64,000 nucleotides of DNA from Paratinospora sagittata (lineage: Eukaryota > Streptophyta > Magnoliopsida > Ranunculales > Menispermaceae). The position numbers and the translations under genes were made by a program. The notes below the pieces were generated by a model. It made no database searches. It saw only the letters and a program-made list of their open reading frames with translations, and was not told the origin of the DNA. The stretch spans positions 6,541,413-6,605,412 of the forward strand of contig CM069598.1 of assembly GCA_035771175.1 (NCBI GenBank), read 5' to 3'. Shown piece by piece: positions 1-11,353 of this stretch; the first letter of the stretch is position 1; the number at the start of each line of letters is the position of its first letter.

Positions 1-1633
1 AATTGATCAAGTCAACGGGGGTATTGACCGTGTTAAAATTGATGAACAGTTTACTATTAATCATCTTCCTCATTTGACATTGTAACAGCATGTTTTCCAA
101 CACTTTTTCTCCTCATTTTCTTCCATCTTCCTTGCTCATTTCCACCGTATGGATCCTCATCTCCCTTATCCAATCTTTCTATTTTTTATTCATCCAACCC
201 ACAGATTCAATCAGACTCATTTTGATGGTGAAATTTTGCTCCAAACCTTGGTTGAAAATCAGCCTGTCCGCCCCTTTAATTTTCATGATGGACAGGCACT
301 GTTTCATGCTGGTTTTAGCATGGATCCCACAATCTTTTTCCAATTTCTCAAAACAAATCTCTTCACTCATTTCCCTACTTTGAATCTCACCAACCCAAAG
401 CTCCAATGGGTTTGATTTTGAAGTAGTAAAACTGAATCAAACACGGGCTGTTCAACATGTTCCTACCTATTTTTCTCCTATTTTCCCATTCTATCTCGTT
501 CTACTATCTTCCCAATTCTCTTCCCCATACTTCCTATTTTAGACCTACCTAACCCATGGTTTCAATTGCATCCCTTCAAAGGGTAAAATTTTTTCCCAAA
601 TATGGGTTGAAAATCAGCATGATCTGTTCCCAATTATTATTATTATTATTATTATTTTGCAACGAGTAGGCACTGATTCACCGCATTTTAAGCATGAATT
701 GATACTCTAGTCTTCTTCGTCTCTTTATCACCTCTAATGTCGTCTCTAATCTTCCTACTTTAAAAATCATCAACCCACAGCCCCTACAGGGGGGCCATTT
801 ACAAGTTCAGAAACCCTATGACATAACATGCATATATGTAGGTAGATTATATATGTTCAATACAAAAAAAATTAAGCTAGACATTAAAAGAAACTAAAAC
901 ATCAAGAACCTAGGTTAAGAAAATAAAAGAAATCAGTAAATAAGGTTAAAGAAATAGAGCTAAGTGCCTTGTTTAAGAGCAACCTCTCTCTTGTTCTTGA
1001 AGAAGATCGATAGCACCCTTTTTTCTGCTGGTTATATTGGAGAAATGTAAAAAGGAAGGCTCTTTCTTGGTCTTTTATGGATAAGGAAGCCACTTTATTA
1101 GAATTGTATGCAATATTCTAATAAAGTCTAAGGGCGCACGACAAATTATTTTTTTGGCTTGACACTTATATTCTCTTGTCTCGTCAAGTCATGTATTGGT
1201 TAGAAATGTGGTCAAATGATATACCAATATTTTTAGTCATCTAATGTGACGCACTTCAATTTATAAACTCGACCTCGAAATACGTGTTTAACAGTAAAAT
1301 TCAATTTTTGCACCACTAAATCGTTTGAAGTCCGATTCGAGTGCGGTCAATTGCGTTAGAATCGTGACTTTGTCACAATTAATTTGGTACCAATTTCATT
1401 TTGAAATCCTCAATAATTTAAAATTTAATATTTTACCCTTTGAACGGTCTAAGAGTTGTCACAGTGAACTAATTGACCAAAAATGTAAAACCGATAACGT
1501 TAAAACAAATTGGATTAGAATGAATAATAAGAGATGATTTTAACTCATGAGTCAATAACATTAATTGAAATTGACAATAGGGCCACAATTTTACATTTCC
1601 ACAGTTCAATATAAGGCAGATATGCAAAGCTAT
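1..1633. other. Intergenic, no gene; diverged tandem duplication
   Basis: No coding region is supported here. The stretch is AT- and pyrimidine-rich. Two blocks, roughly 110-410 and 465-785, look like an old tandem duplication because the same landmarks recur in the same order: 'ggttgaaaatcagc', 'aggcactg' followed by 'ttca', and 'cctacttt' followed by 'caaccca'. The second block carries an (ATT)n microsatellite at about 633-655. The remainder up to the LTR at 1634 shows nothing recognisable. Confidence 0.5.
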
Positions 1634-4000
1634 TGTAACACCCCGTAAATTTAATAAAATACATACGTTGAAGTACGCGTATATCGAGATGTATAATACA
1701 CGTATTGATACGTATGAGCTAAATATACGCGTAAGAATACACGTATTTTATACGTATGAGCTAAATATACGCTTGTATGATTAGTAAATAAATAAAATTA
1801 TGAGATAAAGATGATATATATGGGATCATCCTATAAAAAAAATGGAGTTGAATTAAATTGATTAATTTATGGGATTGGTTAATTAAAAATGTGGATTGGA
1901 GTATGATTTAATGGCTTGATTAATAGTACGATGAAAACATGTGAAATAAGTGAATTGAGTTGATGATACATGGTTTAATGAATTAAAGGGATTAATTTAG
2001 GGGGTGAGTTGGTTAATTATTGAGCATGAGGGTATGGGATCATTTTGATATAAAATAATTATTTTCTCATTTCTCACCTCAAGCTCTCATACGTTAAAAA
2101 TAAAAAATAAAAGAGTAAAAAAAATGTGCAAAAACAAGAAAAGAAGATTGATGAGCGGAGTTGCAAAAGAAACAATAAAAAAAATATAAAAAGAAAAGAA
2201 AAGAGATGAAAGTAGTGGAGTTGCAAAAGAAAGGAATAAAAAAATGTATAAGAAGAAAAGAAGAGAGAGAAGACGTGAGTGGATGAAGCAAAAGGAAAGA
2301 AAAAAAAAAAAAAACAAGAGGAAGAGAAAGATTTGCAGAAGCAGAAAGGGAGAAAGAAGAACAGACGGCAGGGAAGAAAAAAAAGAAGGGAGAACGCGGG
2401 ATTCGCGCCAAATTCGGACTCGCGGTAAGTGATTTTCAGTCTTTTTCTTCGTGAAATTACTATCTAAGCAATTCTAGCGGAAAAATTTTAACTGTGGGAG
2501 CCGTTTTACGGCGTTTTGACAAATTGGGGTTTTGACCCCAACGTGAATGAAAACCCGCTAGAAAAATGCTTCCTTGACTGTTAGAAACCCGAATATGTGG
2601 TTAGACTCAATTTTATGATTTTTGAAGCCGTTGGACAATTTTAATATAATTTACAACATTCGGATGAATAGTAAAAATAAATAGTAAATAGTAAATGGTA
2701 AATAGTAAATAGTAAAAATAAATAGTGAATAGTGAACTATGAATAGTAAATGTGAATAGTGAATAGTGAATAGTGAATAGTAAAAATGAATAGTATGGTG
2801 AATAAAAAAAGTGAATAGTAAAAGTGAATAGTACTGTGAAAAGTGAGTTGATATTTTAGTAGCTACCGAAATGGTAAATGATGATTCTCATGATAATCTA
2901 TGGTCCTTTCAGTGTTTAAATTGAGAGCTTAAGGACATGGATAAACGCTCTTGAGGAAGCCCTATTGTTGCTCGATTTTAGCAGTTGAATTAAAAAACCC
3001 GTGTAACCACTGTGAGTATAGTTTTCTTGATTTGGTTCTTGTATGGCATTGTACGCATATAAACTGTTTGATTGTACGCATGTGATATTATATATAAGGC
3101 ATTGAGTTTTATGGATCATGCAAACTGATTTTAGCATTGGAGTTTGTAATGATGAGGCTTTGCGATTCCTCATTGTCATTTCGTTAGGTCTGTCCTAACA
3201 AGGGTTGCGATCCTTGAAATGACTGTTAATTGGGTAATGAGATGTTGTGGCTACCTTGTAACGGCCATACAACGGTTAGACCCGCTCTCGTACCTTGTGG
3301 AGGAGGGAGATTGTGCATGGTGTTATTGAATTGGGCCATGAGAAGTTGTGTCTACCTTGTACGACCATACAAGGGTTAGACCCGCTCTCTTGCCTTGCGG
3401 AGGAGGGAGATTGTGCATTATGTTATTGAAAATCATGAAATTTATGATGTTGACATGTACAATATATTCATTGAATGATGCATGTGTTGAATAAGTGTTT
3501 GAAATGATTTTAAATGTCATATTTCTATAAATGTATATAATTGCCATCTCAAAAACTATATTCACTGAGCTGTTGATTGCTCACCCCATTTCCTCCAATA
3601 TTTCAAGTATTGAGTCGAAGGAAAAAGGACACTCTGTGAGTGAGTCTGGTATGTGTATGTCTGCTTGGAGGAAATAACTTTTTGTTATTTTGATATGTAT
3701 ACTTATCACACATTATATATATATATATATATATTATCATCTAGATGGGATGTGTGGGCATATATATAACTTAAGATATTTGATGAGGAAATGAAAATGT
3801 GATGTGTGAATGATTGGGATGATTATAGATATCTGGATTTGATTTGTAGTATATTAGAAAAAAAAATTACTGTACATTTTGGGAAGGTTTGTGAGAGTAC
3901 GTGAAGGCTGACAGTGTATTATATACTGTATATGGATATGTACAGTGTATAATATGCTGTGCCGGTCATGACGTCAGCCTACGTCAGGGGCGTCGTGACA
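1634..4000 (+). repeat. 5' long terminal repeat of the Gypsy element
   Basis: This LTR is 2367 bp and bounded by TG...CA. Internally it has duplicated 'tacgtatgagctaaatatacgc' blocks (about 1708-1772), a duplicated purine-rich block containing 'gagttgcaaaagaaa' (about 2158-2260), an AATAGTRA minisatellite (about 2675-2842), and a ~100-bp tandem duplication containing 'ggttagacccgctctc' (about 3215-3425). An (AT)n run lies near 3715-3733. Purine-rich open frames here are compositional and not genes. Confidence 0.85.
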
Positions 4001-4004
4001 ATAT

Positions 4005-4017
4005 TGGTATCAGAGCC
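4005..4017 (+). other. Retrotransposon primer-binding site (tRNA-iMet)
   Basis: TGGTATCAGAGCC lies four bases after the end of the 5' LTR. It matches the 3' end of plant initiator methionine tRNA, the usual primer for plant Ty3/Gypsy and Copia elements. Confidence 0.9.
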
Positions 4018-6249
4018 TTAAGTTTAAAATTCTTAAAAGGATAAAAGCTTTATGATATTATGATTGTTTGTATGGGTATACATATGGGTAGTCCTATTAT
4101 GTGGAGCCAAATCCAATAGGTTATCTTGACTGAGAATCACCTGTGTCGGTAAATTTCTGATTTGGAAACGAATAGTCAAGATTAACAATGGAAATTGCTG
4201 ATCACGAAAGGATCAGAAGGCTAAAAGAAAAAGAATTTGATGTAATCCAGTGATAAGAAATTATATAACTCATATATGGCTACGAACTACCCAACAATAC
4301 TGAAATGCACAGCTTACGAGCTTGTGGCAAAGTTGCAATGTGAGAAAGATAGAAGCTTGAACCATTGATAGCTGATGTGGATGCTAATGGTGTGAGTACT
4401 TCTATAAAAACATATATAGTTAAGACTGAAGTAAACATAAATAAATAGAATGTCTCAATGATAAGCCAGAGGAAATGAAAAGATATGTAAAAGTTATGGA
4501 AACTTTCGGGAGAAGATACTCTCCTATCTTAACTGGCAATATGATAGTAGACGGAATAAAGAATTTGCGACTCTGAGTAGAGACCAGAGAAGGATTAAGT
4601 CTCTGAAACTGATAAAGCAAGTTAGCTAAGTTTAAGCTAACTAATGATAAGAGATGACAGAAAATTGGGTTAAGGACTCCTGAGATGATTAAGGCATGAG
4701 ATTAATTAAAGAAGCTATTTTACGAGGACTTCTATCATTATGCTGACAGTGATTTAAGGCATGAAAAAGTTTATCTTGTTAAAATGTAGTGACATGCCTA
4801 ACCATAAATGCAAACATGAATTAAATAGACTAGTATAGTTTATTGTTGGAATGAATATTCTGAGAAGGATAAGGATCGAGAATAAATTTTGGAATCCTAT
4901 ACAACAGATTTGATAATTGTTGGGTTACAACTATATACGCAAGTTGTGAGGCAGACTATAAACTTTCGGGTCAGCCAATGCTGTGGTGAAATTGTTAATC
5001 CAAGCAATATTAGTGTGATAGCTTGCACTGTCGTTAGAAGCCGAGTCATCAACACCGTTTTAGGTAAAAGGAGAAATAAGTAATGTAAGGAAATGTTGGG
5101 GCAATAATATGAAATTGAAGAATGTTGGGGCAATAATCTGAAATTGAAGATAAGTGAAACATTGAGTAAGGTTGAGATGTTGGCAGTATTGGGTTAGGTA
5201 CTAACCCAATAAAAATGGGAAAAAGAAAAGTGATGTTAACGAATTATGAAAACCAGAATTGGTTTCCATTGCCTGAGCAGGAGTATCTCGACCTATGATT
5301 GTCGATTATCAATCTGAAAAAAAAAAAAAAAAAAAAAAAAAAAGAGATGTGTTAATCTCCAGTTAGTTGATATGGACTGCTCCAGTAAATTTTATCAATG
5401 TAACTTCCAGATTTTAGAGAATAAATTAAAGTAAATACAAGACCAGATCCAAAGATGAGTAAGACGTTGATAACAGGTATGATCAATATTTGGTGTCTAT
5501 TCTGATGTATTGTTGGATCTACTTGTTCCTTTACCTCTGGTGATATGGTAGACAGATTGTATAAGCTTCTGTTATCATTGATTGTGCGTATGCCTACAAG
5601 AGAACGAATCTACCTTGATATGGTCAGCAAATATTATGTGGAATAAATATGGGGGTCATCAAGTATTTATGGACTTTAGAATAGGAAATGTTGGAAGTGG
5701 ATGCCTTGTTGGGTATGATTGGCTGGCTACCTCTTATGCTAGGTGGAGCGTCTATCTGAAAAGAAGTAATATGTTGAATGAGTGGAAAATTCTCATTTTG
5801 AATCTCGAGAAATTTATACCCTCAAAAATCTTCTATCTAAGATAAGATGGTTATTGACGAGGAAATGGAGCATATGGCTAGGACAAAGCCATTTAGAGTA
5901 ATGACATAAGGCATGCAGTTGATTAAAATTCCTGTGGTGAACAGGTATAGTGGAGTATTCTCTGATGAATTATGAAACTTGCTACCTAGACAGGAGATTG
6001 ATAGCACATAAAACTGATGCCAGTATAATATGTATCTTCATTCCTTCATGAGAAATTGTGAGAATTTAAGGTGTCGGTAAATGTGTTAATGAGCAAAAGA
6101 TTTATTATCCTTGATATGTCACCTTGGCGAGCAATTATGATAATATGGAAAAGAGGTATAGTAAAATATATTTAAGTATTAAATAACTGAGTAGGGTAAC
6201 AATAAAGAATGAATATCCTTTACCATGGATAGATGGTCGAATTCGAAAT

Positions 6250-6467
6250 GAGGAAATGAAAATGTGATGTGTGAATGATTGGGATGATTATAGATATCTG
6301 GATTTGATTTGTAGTATATTAGAAAAAAAAAAATTACTGTACATTTTGGGAAGGTTTGTGAGAGTACGTGAAGGCTGACAGTGTATTATATACTGTATAT
6401 GGATATGTACAGTGTATAATATGCTGTGTCGGTCATGACGTCAGCCTACGTCAGAGGCGTCGTGACA
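6250..6467 (+). repeat. Truncated 3' LTR
   Basis: Nearly identical to 3783-4000, with a length change in one A-run and substitutions such as gccggtc versus gtcggtc and cagggg versus cagagg. It joins directly to the RT remnant, so a deletion removed the rest of pol and most of this LTR. The low divergence over 218 bp suggests a moderately recent insertion. Confidence 0.88.
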
Positions 6468-6740
6468 GCTAATATATTAATTATAATTAATAATGGCAAT
6501 AATGAAGGAAAAAATTATAATACATCTGGCAATTAACCAACGAAAAAGATTAAGTTGAGTTTTCTTCGTGTATGATGCTTGCTTGCCATACCACAAATCT
6601 TCCATCTCTAGAAACACACTTACACCAACTTGGGATCATTCAGATCTTCCTCCCATTTAGAACAACCTAGAATCCGCAACCAAACAGCCCATTAACTAAC
6701 ATTTAAAATATGGCGGCAACGGAGCATCAACGGATAAGAA

Positions 6741-8978
6741 ATGAACAACCTTAAACCACATTTCTTTCTTCCCTTCAAACCACAATCCCAGTTATATTTC
6801 TTCTCTACCAGATCATATAACGAGATTATCAAACATTTCGCGGCTTCAGGAGCTCACTTAGACGCCCTTCTCACCTACTCCTCTATGCTCATTAACAACT
6901 ACACTTCTCCTGATTCCCACACATTCTCCTGTTTAATCAAATCTTGCTCAACTCTTGGGTCACTTTCAAATTGTTTTTCCATCCATCAACAGTCAATTAT
7001 TCATGGGTTCGGTTCTGATTCCATTGTCGCCTCTTCACTCGTTGGGACGTACTCAAAATTGGGGGAAACTGGTTATGCTCGTCAGGTATTTGATAAAATG
7101 CCTGAAAGAAGTGTTGTTGCATGGAGTGCCATTATTGGGTGTTATTCCAAAGTGGGCGATGTAAATATCGCTTTTTGTTTGTTTAATGAGATGAGAAATC
7201 AAGGAACTTCTCCAAATTCAATTACTGTATTGGGAATGCTCGTGGGTATTTCACAGCTTAATCGTCTGGAATGTGTACATGCTTGTGTGGTTCGATACGG
7301 GTTTGTGTCTGATATTGTTTTGATGAATTCTTTACTAAATGTGTATGGTAGAACTGGGAGTATAGAGATTGCTTCACGGTTTTTCGAAACGATTGATCAC
7401 AAAGATATTGTTTCTTGGAATTCTTTGGTTTTATGTTACACCCAGAATGGGAATGTGAAGGAAGCAGTTGAGATTTTGAAGACAATGAGGACTGAAGGGT
7501 TTGAGGCTGACCATCAAACATTTGGGTCTGTGGTATCAGTGGGTGGGAATGAATCAAAACTTGAAGTGGGTAAGATGCTTCATGGGCAAATTATAAGAGC
7601 CGGATTTGAAGAGGATGTGCAGGTTGAGACAACTCTAATTGTCATGTACTTGAAATGTGGAGAAGTAGATGATGCATTTCAATTGTTCGACAAAATCACT
7701 CTTAGAGATGTGGTTTCATGGACATCGATGATCTCGGGTTTGGCTCAGAATGGTAGAGCTGATAAATCTTTGCAAGTTTTTCATCAGATGCTAATATCAG
7801 GAGTAAGGCCATCGACTACTACTATAGCCAGTGCGCTAGCTGCTTGTGCCCAGTTAAATTCCTTAAGAAATGGAACTTCTATACACGGTTATGTAGTGAG
7901 ACGGAGAATTTCTATAGATACTGCTGCGCAGAATTCTCTAATTACTATGTATGCAAAATGCAACCATCTGCAGCAAAGTTTGGTTGTTTTTAAGAACATG
8001 CCAAGTAAAGATGTGGTTACATGGAATGCATTAGTTGGAGGATATGCTCAGAGTGGAAATTTGTCTGGGGCTCTGTTCCTTCTCAACGAAATGAAAATGG
8101 CCCATCAAAGACCTGATTCCATCACAGTTGTGTCCCTTCTCCAAGCATGTTCCTCACTTGGAGCACTCCAACAAGGGCAGTGGATCCATAGTTATGTAAT
8201 AAGACACAGAATTGGACCATCCATCTCAATTGACACAGCTTTGATCGATATGTACTCAAAATGTGGCAACATTGATACTGCTCAGATATGTTTCAACCAA
8301 ATGCCCGAGTGGGATTTGGTCTCGTGGAGCACGATAATTGCAGGATATGGAGCTCATGGAAAGGGAGAGGCTGCTTTGAAGATGTACTATGAGTTTCTGG
8401 GCACCGGTATAAAACCGAATCACGTAACTTTTCTAGCTGTTCTATCTGCTTGTAGTCATGCAGGGCTTGTTTCACAAGGGTTGAGGATATTTGAATCCAT
8501 GACCCAAGATTTCACAACCGAGCCAACGGTTGAGCACCGAGCTTGCATGGTTGATCTTTTAAGCCGAGCTAGAAGAGTAGAAGAGGCATATGAATTTGTT
8601 AAGAGAATGTTTCAACAGCCAAGCATAAGTGTTTTGGGGATATTGCTCGACGCGTGTCGTTCACAGAAAAATGGAGATCTTGGGGAGATGATAAGGAGAG
8701 AGATTTTTTCATTGAAGCCTGAAAATGCTGGGGATTATGTGCAGTTGGCTAATAGTTATGCTTCAATGAGAAAATGGGATGGGATGGGAGAGGCATTGAA
8801 GCAGATGAGAGAATTGGGATTGAAAAAGGTGCCTGGTTGGAGTTTTATCGAACTGCATGGTGTTATCACTACATTTTTTGTGGCTGATTCTTCACATCCT
8901 CAGTACGAAGAAATTATGTTAATGCTGAACATATTGAGAAGAGAAATGCATAGGACAAACAATAACCATCTACACTGA
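6741..8978 (+). CDS. PLS-class PPR protein with E domain (At4g04370-like)
   Basis: Intronless gene of 745 aa starting at ATG 6741. PPR proteins of this class bind organellar RNA one nucleotide per repeat and act mainly in C-to-U editing or other RNA processing in mitochondria or plastids. The N-terminus (LKPHFFLPFKPQSQLYFFST) is basic and lacks acidic residues, consistent with organelle import. Repeats run from about residue 25 to 600, with many typical cores such as DVVSWTSMISGLAQNGR and DVVTWNALVGGYAQSGN. A C-terminal E/E+ region follows (about 600-735: VPGWSFIEL, then SSHPQYEEI), and there is no DYW deaminase domain. From memory, order and sequence agree best with Arabidopsis At4g04370, including KGEAALKMYYEFLGTGIKPN. 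An E-class protein without DYW would need a deaminase partner in trans if it acts in editing. The exact function and organelle are not determined. Confidence 0.93.
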   Translation: MNNLKPHFFLPFKPQSQLYFFSTRSYNEIIKHFAASGAHLDALLTYSSMLINNYTSPDSHTFSCLIKSCSTLGSLSNCFSIHQQSIIHGFGSDSIVASSLVGTYSKLGETGYARQVFDKMPERSVVAWSAIIGCYSKVGDVNIAFCLFNEMRNQGTSPNSITVLGMLVGISQLNRLECVHACVVRYGFVSDIVLMNSLLNVYGRTGSIEIASRFFETIDHKDIVSWNSLVLCYTQNGNVKEAVEILKTMRTEGFEADHQTFGSVVSVGGNESKLEVGKMLHGQIIRAGFEEDVQVETTLIVMYLKCGEVDDAFQLFDKITLRDVVSWTSMISGLAQNGRADKSLQVFHQMLISGVRPSTTTIASALAACAQLNSLRNGTSIHGYVVRRRISIDTAAQNSLITMYAKCNHLQQSLVVFKNMPSKDVVTWNALVGGYAQSGNLSGALFLLNEMKMAHQRPDSITVVSLLQACSSLGALQQGQWIHSYVIRHRIGPSISIDTALIDMYSKCGNIDTAQICFNQMPEWDLVSWSTIIAGYGAHGKGEAALKMYYEFLGTGIKPNHVTFLAVLSACSHAGLVSQGLRIFESMTQDFTTEPTVEHRACMVDLLSRARRVEEAYEFVKRMFQQPSISVLGILLDACRSQKNGDLGEMIRREIFSLKPENAGDYVQLANSYASMRKWDGMGEALKQMRELGLKKVPGWSFIELHGVITTFFVADSSHPQYEEIMLMLNILRREMHRTNNNHLH

Positions 8979-11353
8979 TACACTTTCTTTAAATTACTAC
9001 ACAATCCTTTGAAATTGAAATTCAAATCACACTAGCATTTTCCCAACATGAGGAGTTTAGATGAGGATAACAGCATTCTTTCACCAAAGACCAAATTTAT
9101 GGTAATTGTTACTGAAAATGAGCAAAGGGCGAGCTATGTTGTTGCTAAATTGACTTGTAGATAGAAATACCTGAGCTCAGCTAAGTTGCCCCATAATATG
9201 ATTAGATCCATTATCGATAAAACAAACTTGAGATTTGCAATCTCATGTATGGATTGTTGGTTAATTAGGCTGATGGGATCCTTTTTCAGTCACATTGCAA
9301 GGCTTGTTGCACAAAATGCATTTCTAAGTTGATGTTTGTCTAAAGAGAGAGCTACTGGTTAACTCAAAATGATCAATTGGAATTTAAAATTAAGTTCGAC
9401 TTCTTATCACTATTCAATGGTGGAATTTATTTATCAATTACTTCTCCTTCTTTCCATCACTGCAACAAATGCAAATAGCACCACTGACACTTCAATATTC
9501 AATCCTCTTAACAAATCTCCTCACAATTACAACAATCTCCAAAGCACAAGAACGTCTCTTTCCTCCCTGCAACACCAATTCCAATTTCCAATACATAAAT
9601 CAACTTTTGTCAATCAAATAATCCCAATGATCACATGTCATAGAATCATCTTCTGTAACACAAACTCCATCATTTACCAAAGATTTTTGTCTTATAAGAG
9701 GCATTTCTTCGAGTCCCATAAAAGAAAGTAGTATCAACATTTATCATTATTTGTGGCCTTTGATCAACTACCTCTTCCATTTGCCGACACCAAAAGAATT
9801 TCCTATATATTTTCATTTCTTTGTCAATCTTTAATTTGATTCAAACCTTGTAATCCAAAAAAACTAAAATCACTAAAGAAAAAAATAATTCATACAAGGG
9901 TGTTTTAAAAAAAAAAAAAAAAATTATTTATTTTAATAGAGTTTTCGAACGAGAAGTAGAAGTTTACCAGAGTTATGAAACGCCAAATGTGGATAGTAAG
10001 AAGGGCTTGGCCTAGTAATCTATATAAAAAATAAACGATTAGATTATGTGGGTCTCCTATAATTCTCTACAATCCTACCCATCATTGATCAATTATTTAA
10101 TATTAGGACATTATGCTCCTCCGGTTTAGTGGATTTTCTAACTTTCATTCTTATTTAAAAAATTAAAATAAGAACAATTTAACAATCTCAACGTCAACAA
10201 GTCTTCCTATTACACTCACGAAAAGGTGGGTGTATTATAACCACAAGGTGGGCGTACTATAACCACATGATTTGAATGTTGGCATATGTAAATCAAAATA
10301 ATAGTTTTACAATCCCTAGGAATCGAACTCGAGACCTCCTTTAAGAATCTAATTTCGCATTCCTAGTAACCACTGAGCTATTGGTTCAGTGGCTACTAGG
10401 AATGCAAAATTAGACTCCTTAAGAGAGGTCTCGAGTTCGATTCCTAGGGAGGCCCTGCACTATTCATGAATAGTAAATAGTGACAGATAAATAATCGTTT
10501 CGATATAAACCAACTACGATTAGATTGCTACATGACGATATAACAATATTACGGATCCATAATGACTAGGCGTTCGCCCCGAGGGAGTACGCCCATACCT
10601 GGGTAAGGGGCACGCTGCGCAACCCAAAGTATGACAAAAAAACCACATAAAATAAAAATTAAAATTTTAACCTCATTAATAGGGCTTTATAAAGTGGAAC
10701 CCTATGCTTCGGCCTAAAAATGGTTATGTTGAGGGTATTAATTGAAATTTAGACAGATACAATGTAGAGTATCAAATTTGATGGTTTGATCGAGACACAT
10801 TACATACATATGACAAGGTAGAGCTCGTGTTGAAAGTTGAACCAAGAGATGGGTACAACGTAGTTCTCCACCCCAATGTCTTAAAAGTCATTTAAAAATG
10901 ACATGTCCTTTGCACTTTTCCACTACATTATATCAAACCAACAAGCCAACCAACCTCGTTAAGAAACTTACATATCCTGATATTATAGTTGGTGGAGTTT
11001 TGAACCTCGTCAATGCCTGTCTTGTTGCCATGGCAGCTGATCAGATTGCCATTAATTGATGACACATGACAGTGAGCCAAAAACACTTTGTTTTTCACAA
11101 GTTATTTTGTACACACTTCACAATTCACCAGTGATCCGCCGGAGGAAGATGAAGCCTTTGGTTTTTAGTATGGAAATAGGCTCCTTGGAAATTCAATGAG
11201 GTAAACATCATACGATAGTATAGATACAAAAAGAGTTGCATAGCCACCATGTCCATGAAGAGTTCCAAGTGGTAGAATGTTTACATGACACTAGGATTTA
11301 TTCATGGATAATAGCAAAGGATAACAGTAAAACACAACCTCCTGTAAAAGCTC
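8979..11353. other. Intergenic; hairpin repeat, no supported gene
   Basis: This separates the PPR gene from the 3' end of the minus-strand hydrolase gene. It contains an open frame at 9369-9731 with no recognisable family, a 22-bp direct repeat at 10223-10266 and the tRNA-like hairpin at 10313-10450. A TTTATT at 11297-11302 (AATAAA on the minus strand) lies ~50 nt past the hydrolase stop and may be its polyadenylation signal. Nothing else is recognisable. Confidence 0.5.
10313..10450. repeat. Head-to-head tRNA-like (SINE-type) inverted repeat
   Basis: Two arms, 10313-10378 and 10384-10450, are reverse complements over ~66 nt with about 90% identity and a loop of only 5 nt. Each arm carries GGTCTCGAGTTCGATTCC, which has the shape of a tRNA T-loop/B box, and CAGTGGYTACTAGGAATGC on the 5' side, resembling a tRNA-derived SINE head. 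No functional tRNA cloverleaf is evident in either arm alone. It is best read as two inverted SINE-like fragments, or a foldback element derived from them. Confidence 0.7.

Larger units (their letters stand above)
1634..6467 (+). mobile_element. Decayed Ty3/Gypsy LTR retrotransposon
   Basis: A 5' LTR (1634-4000) starts TGTAACACCCC and ends CGTCGTGACA. A primer-binding site complementary to initiator tRNA-Met follows at 4005-4017 (TGGTATCAGAGCC). The last ~218 bp of the LTR recurs almost identically at about 6250-6467, so the right end is a 5'-truncated 3' LTR. Five-base flanks GCTAT (1629-1633) and GCTAA (6468-6472) look like a target duplication with one mismatch. Inside, a protease-like patch (LVGYDWLA, near 5718-5741) is followed by an RT remnant at about 5925-6245, where pieces resembling SPW and VTIKNEYPLP are interrupted by stops. 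The order PR-RT is Ty3/Gypsy-like. Most of RT, all RNase H and integrase, and the 5' part of the 3' LTR are missing, so the copy is dead. Confidence 0.88.

Noticed and set aside
2087..2432. Open frames on both strands rich in Lys/Arg or Phe/Ser
   Set aside because: They follow a purine-rich, repeated stretch inside the LTR; composition explains them.
9369..9731. 120-aa plus-strand open frame, and a short minus-strand frame near 9680-9780 (EEVVDQRPQIMINVD)
   Set aside because: No family resemblance, no splice or promoter support. A decayed minus-strand gene fragment is possible but cannot be shown.
10384..10450. Possible tRNA gene
   Set aside because: Only the T-loop-like part is convincing; acceptor and anticodon stems do not form, and the sequence is mirrored in an inverted copy.
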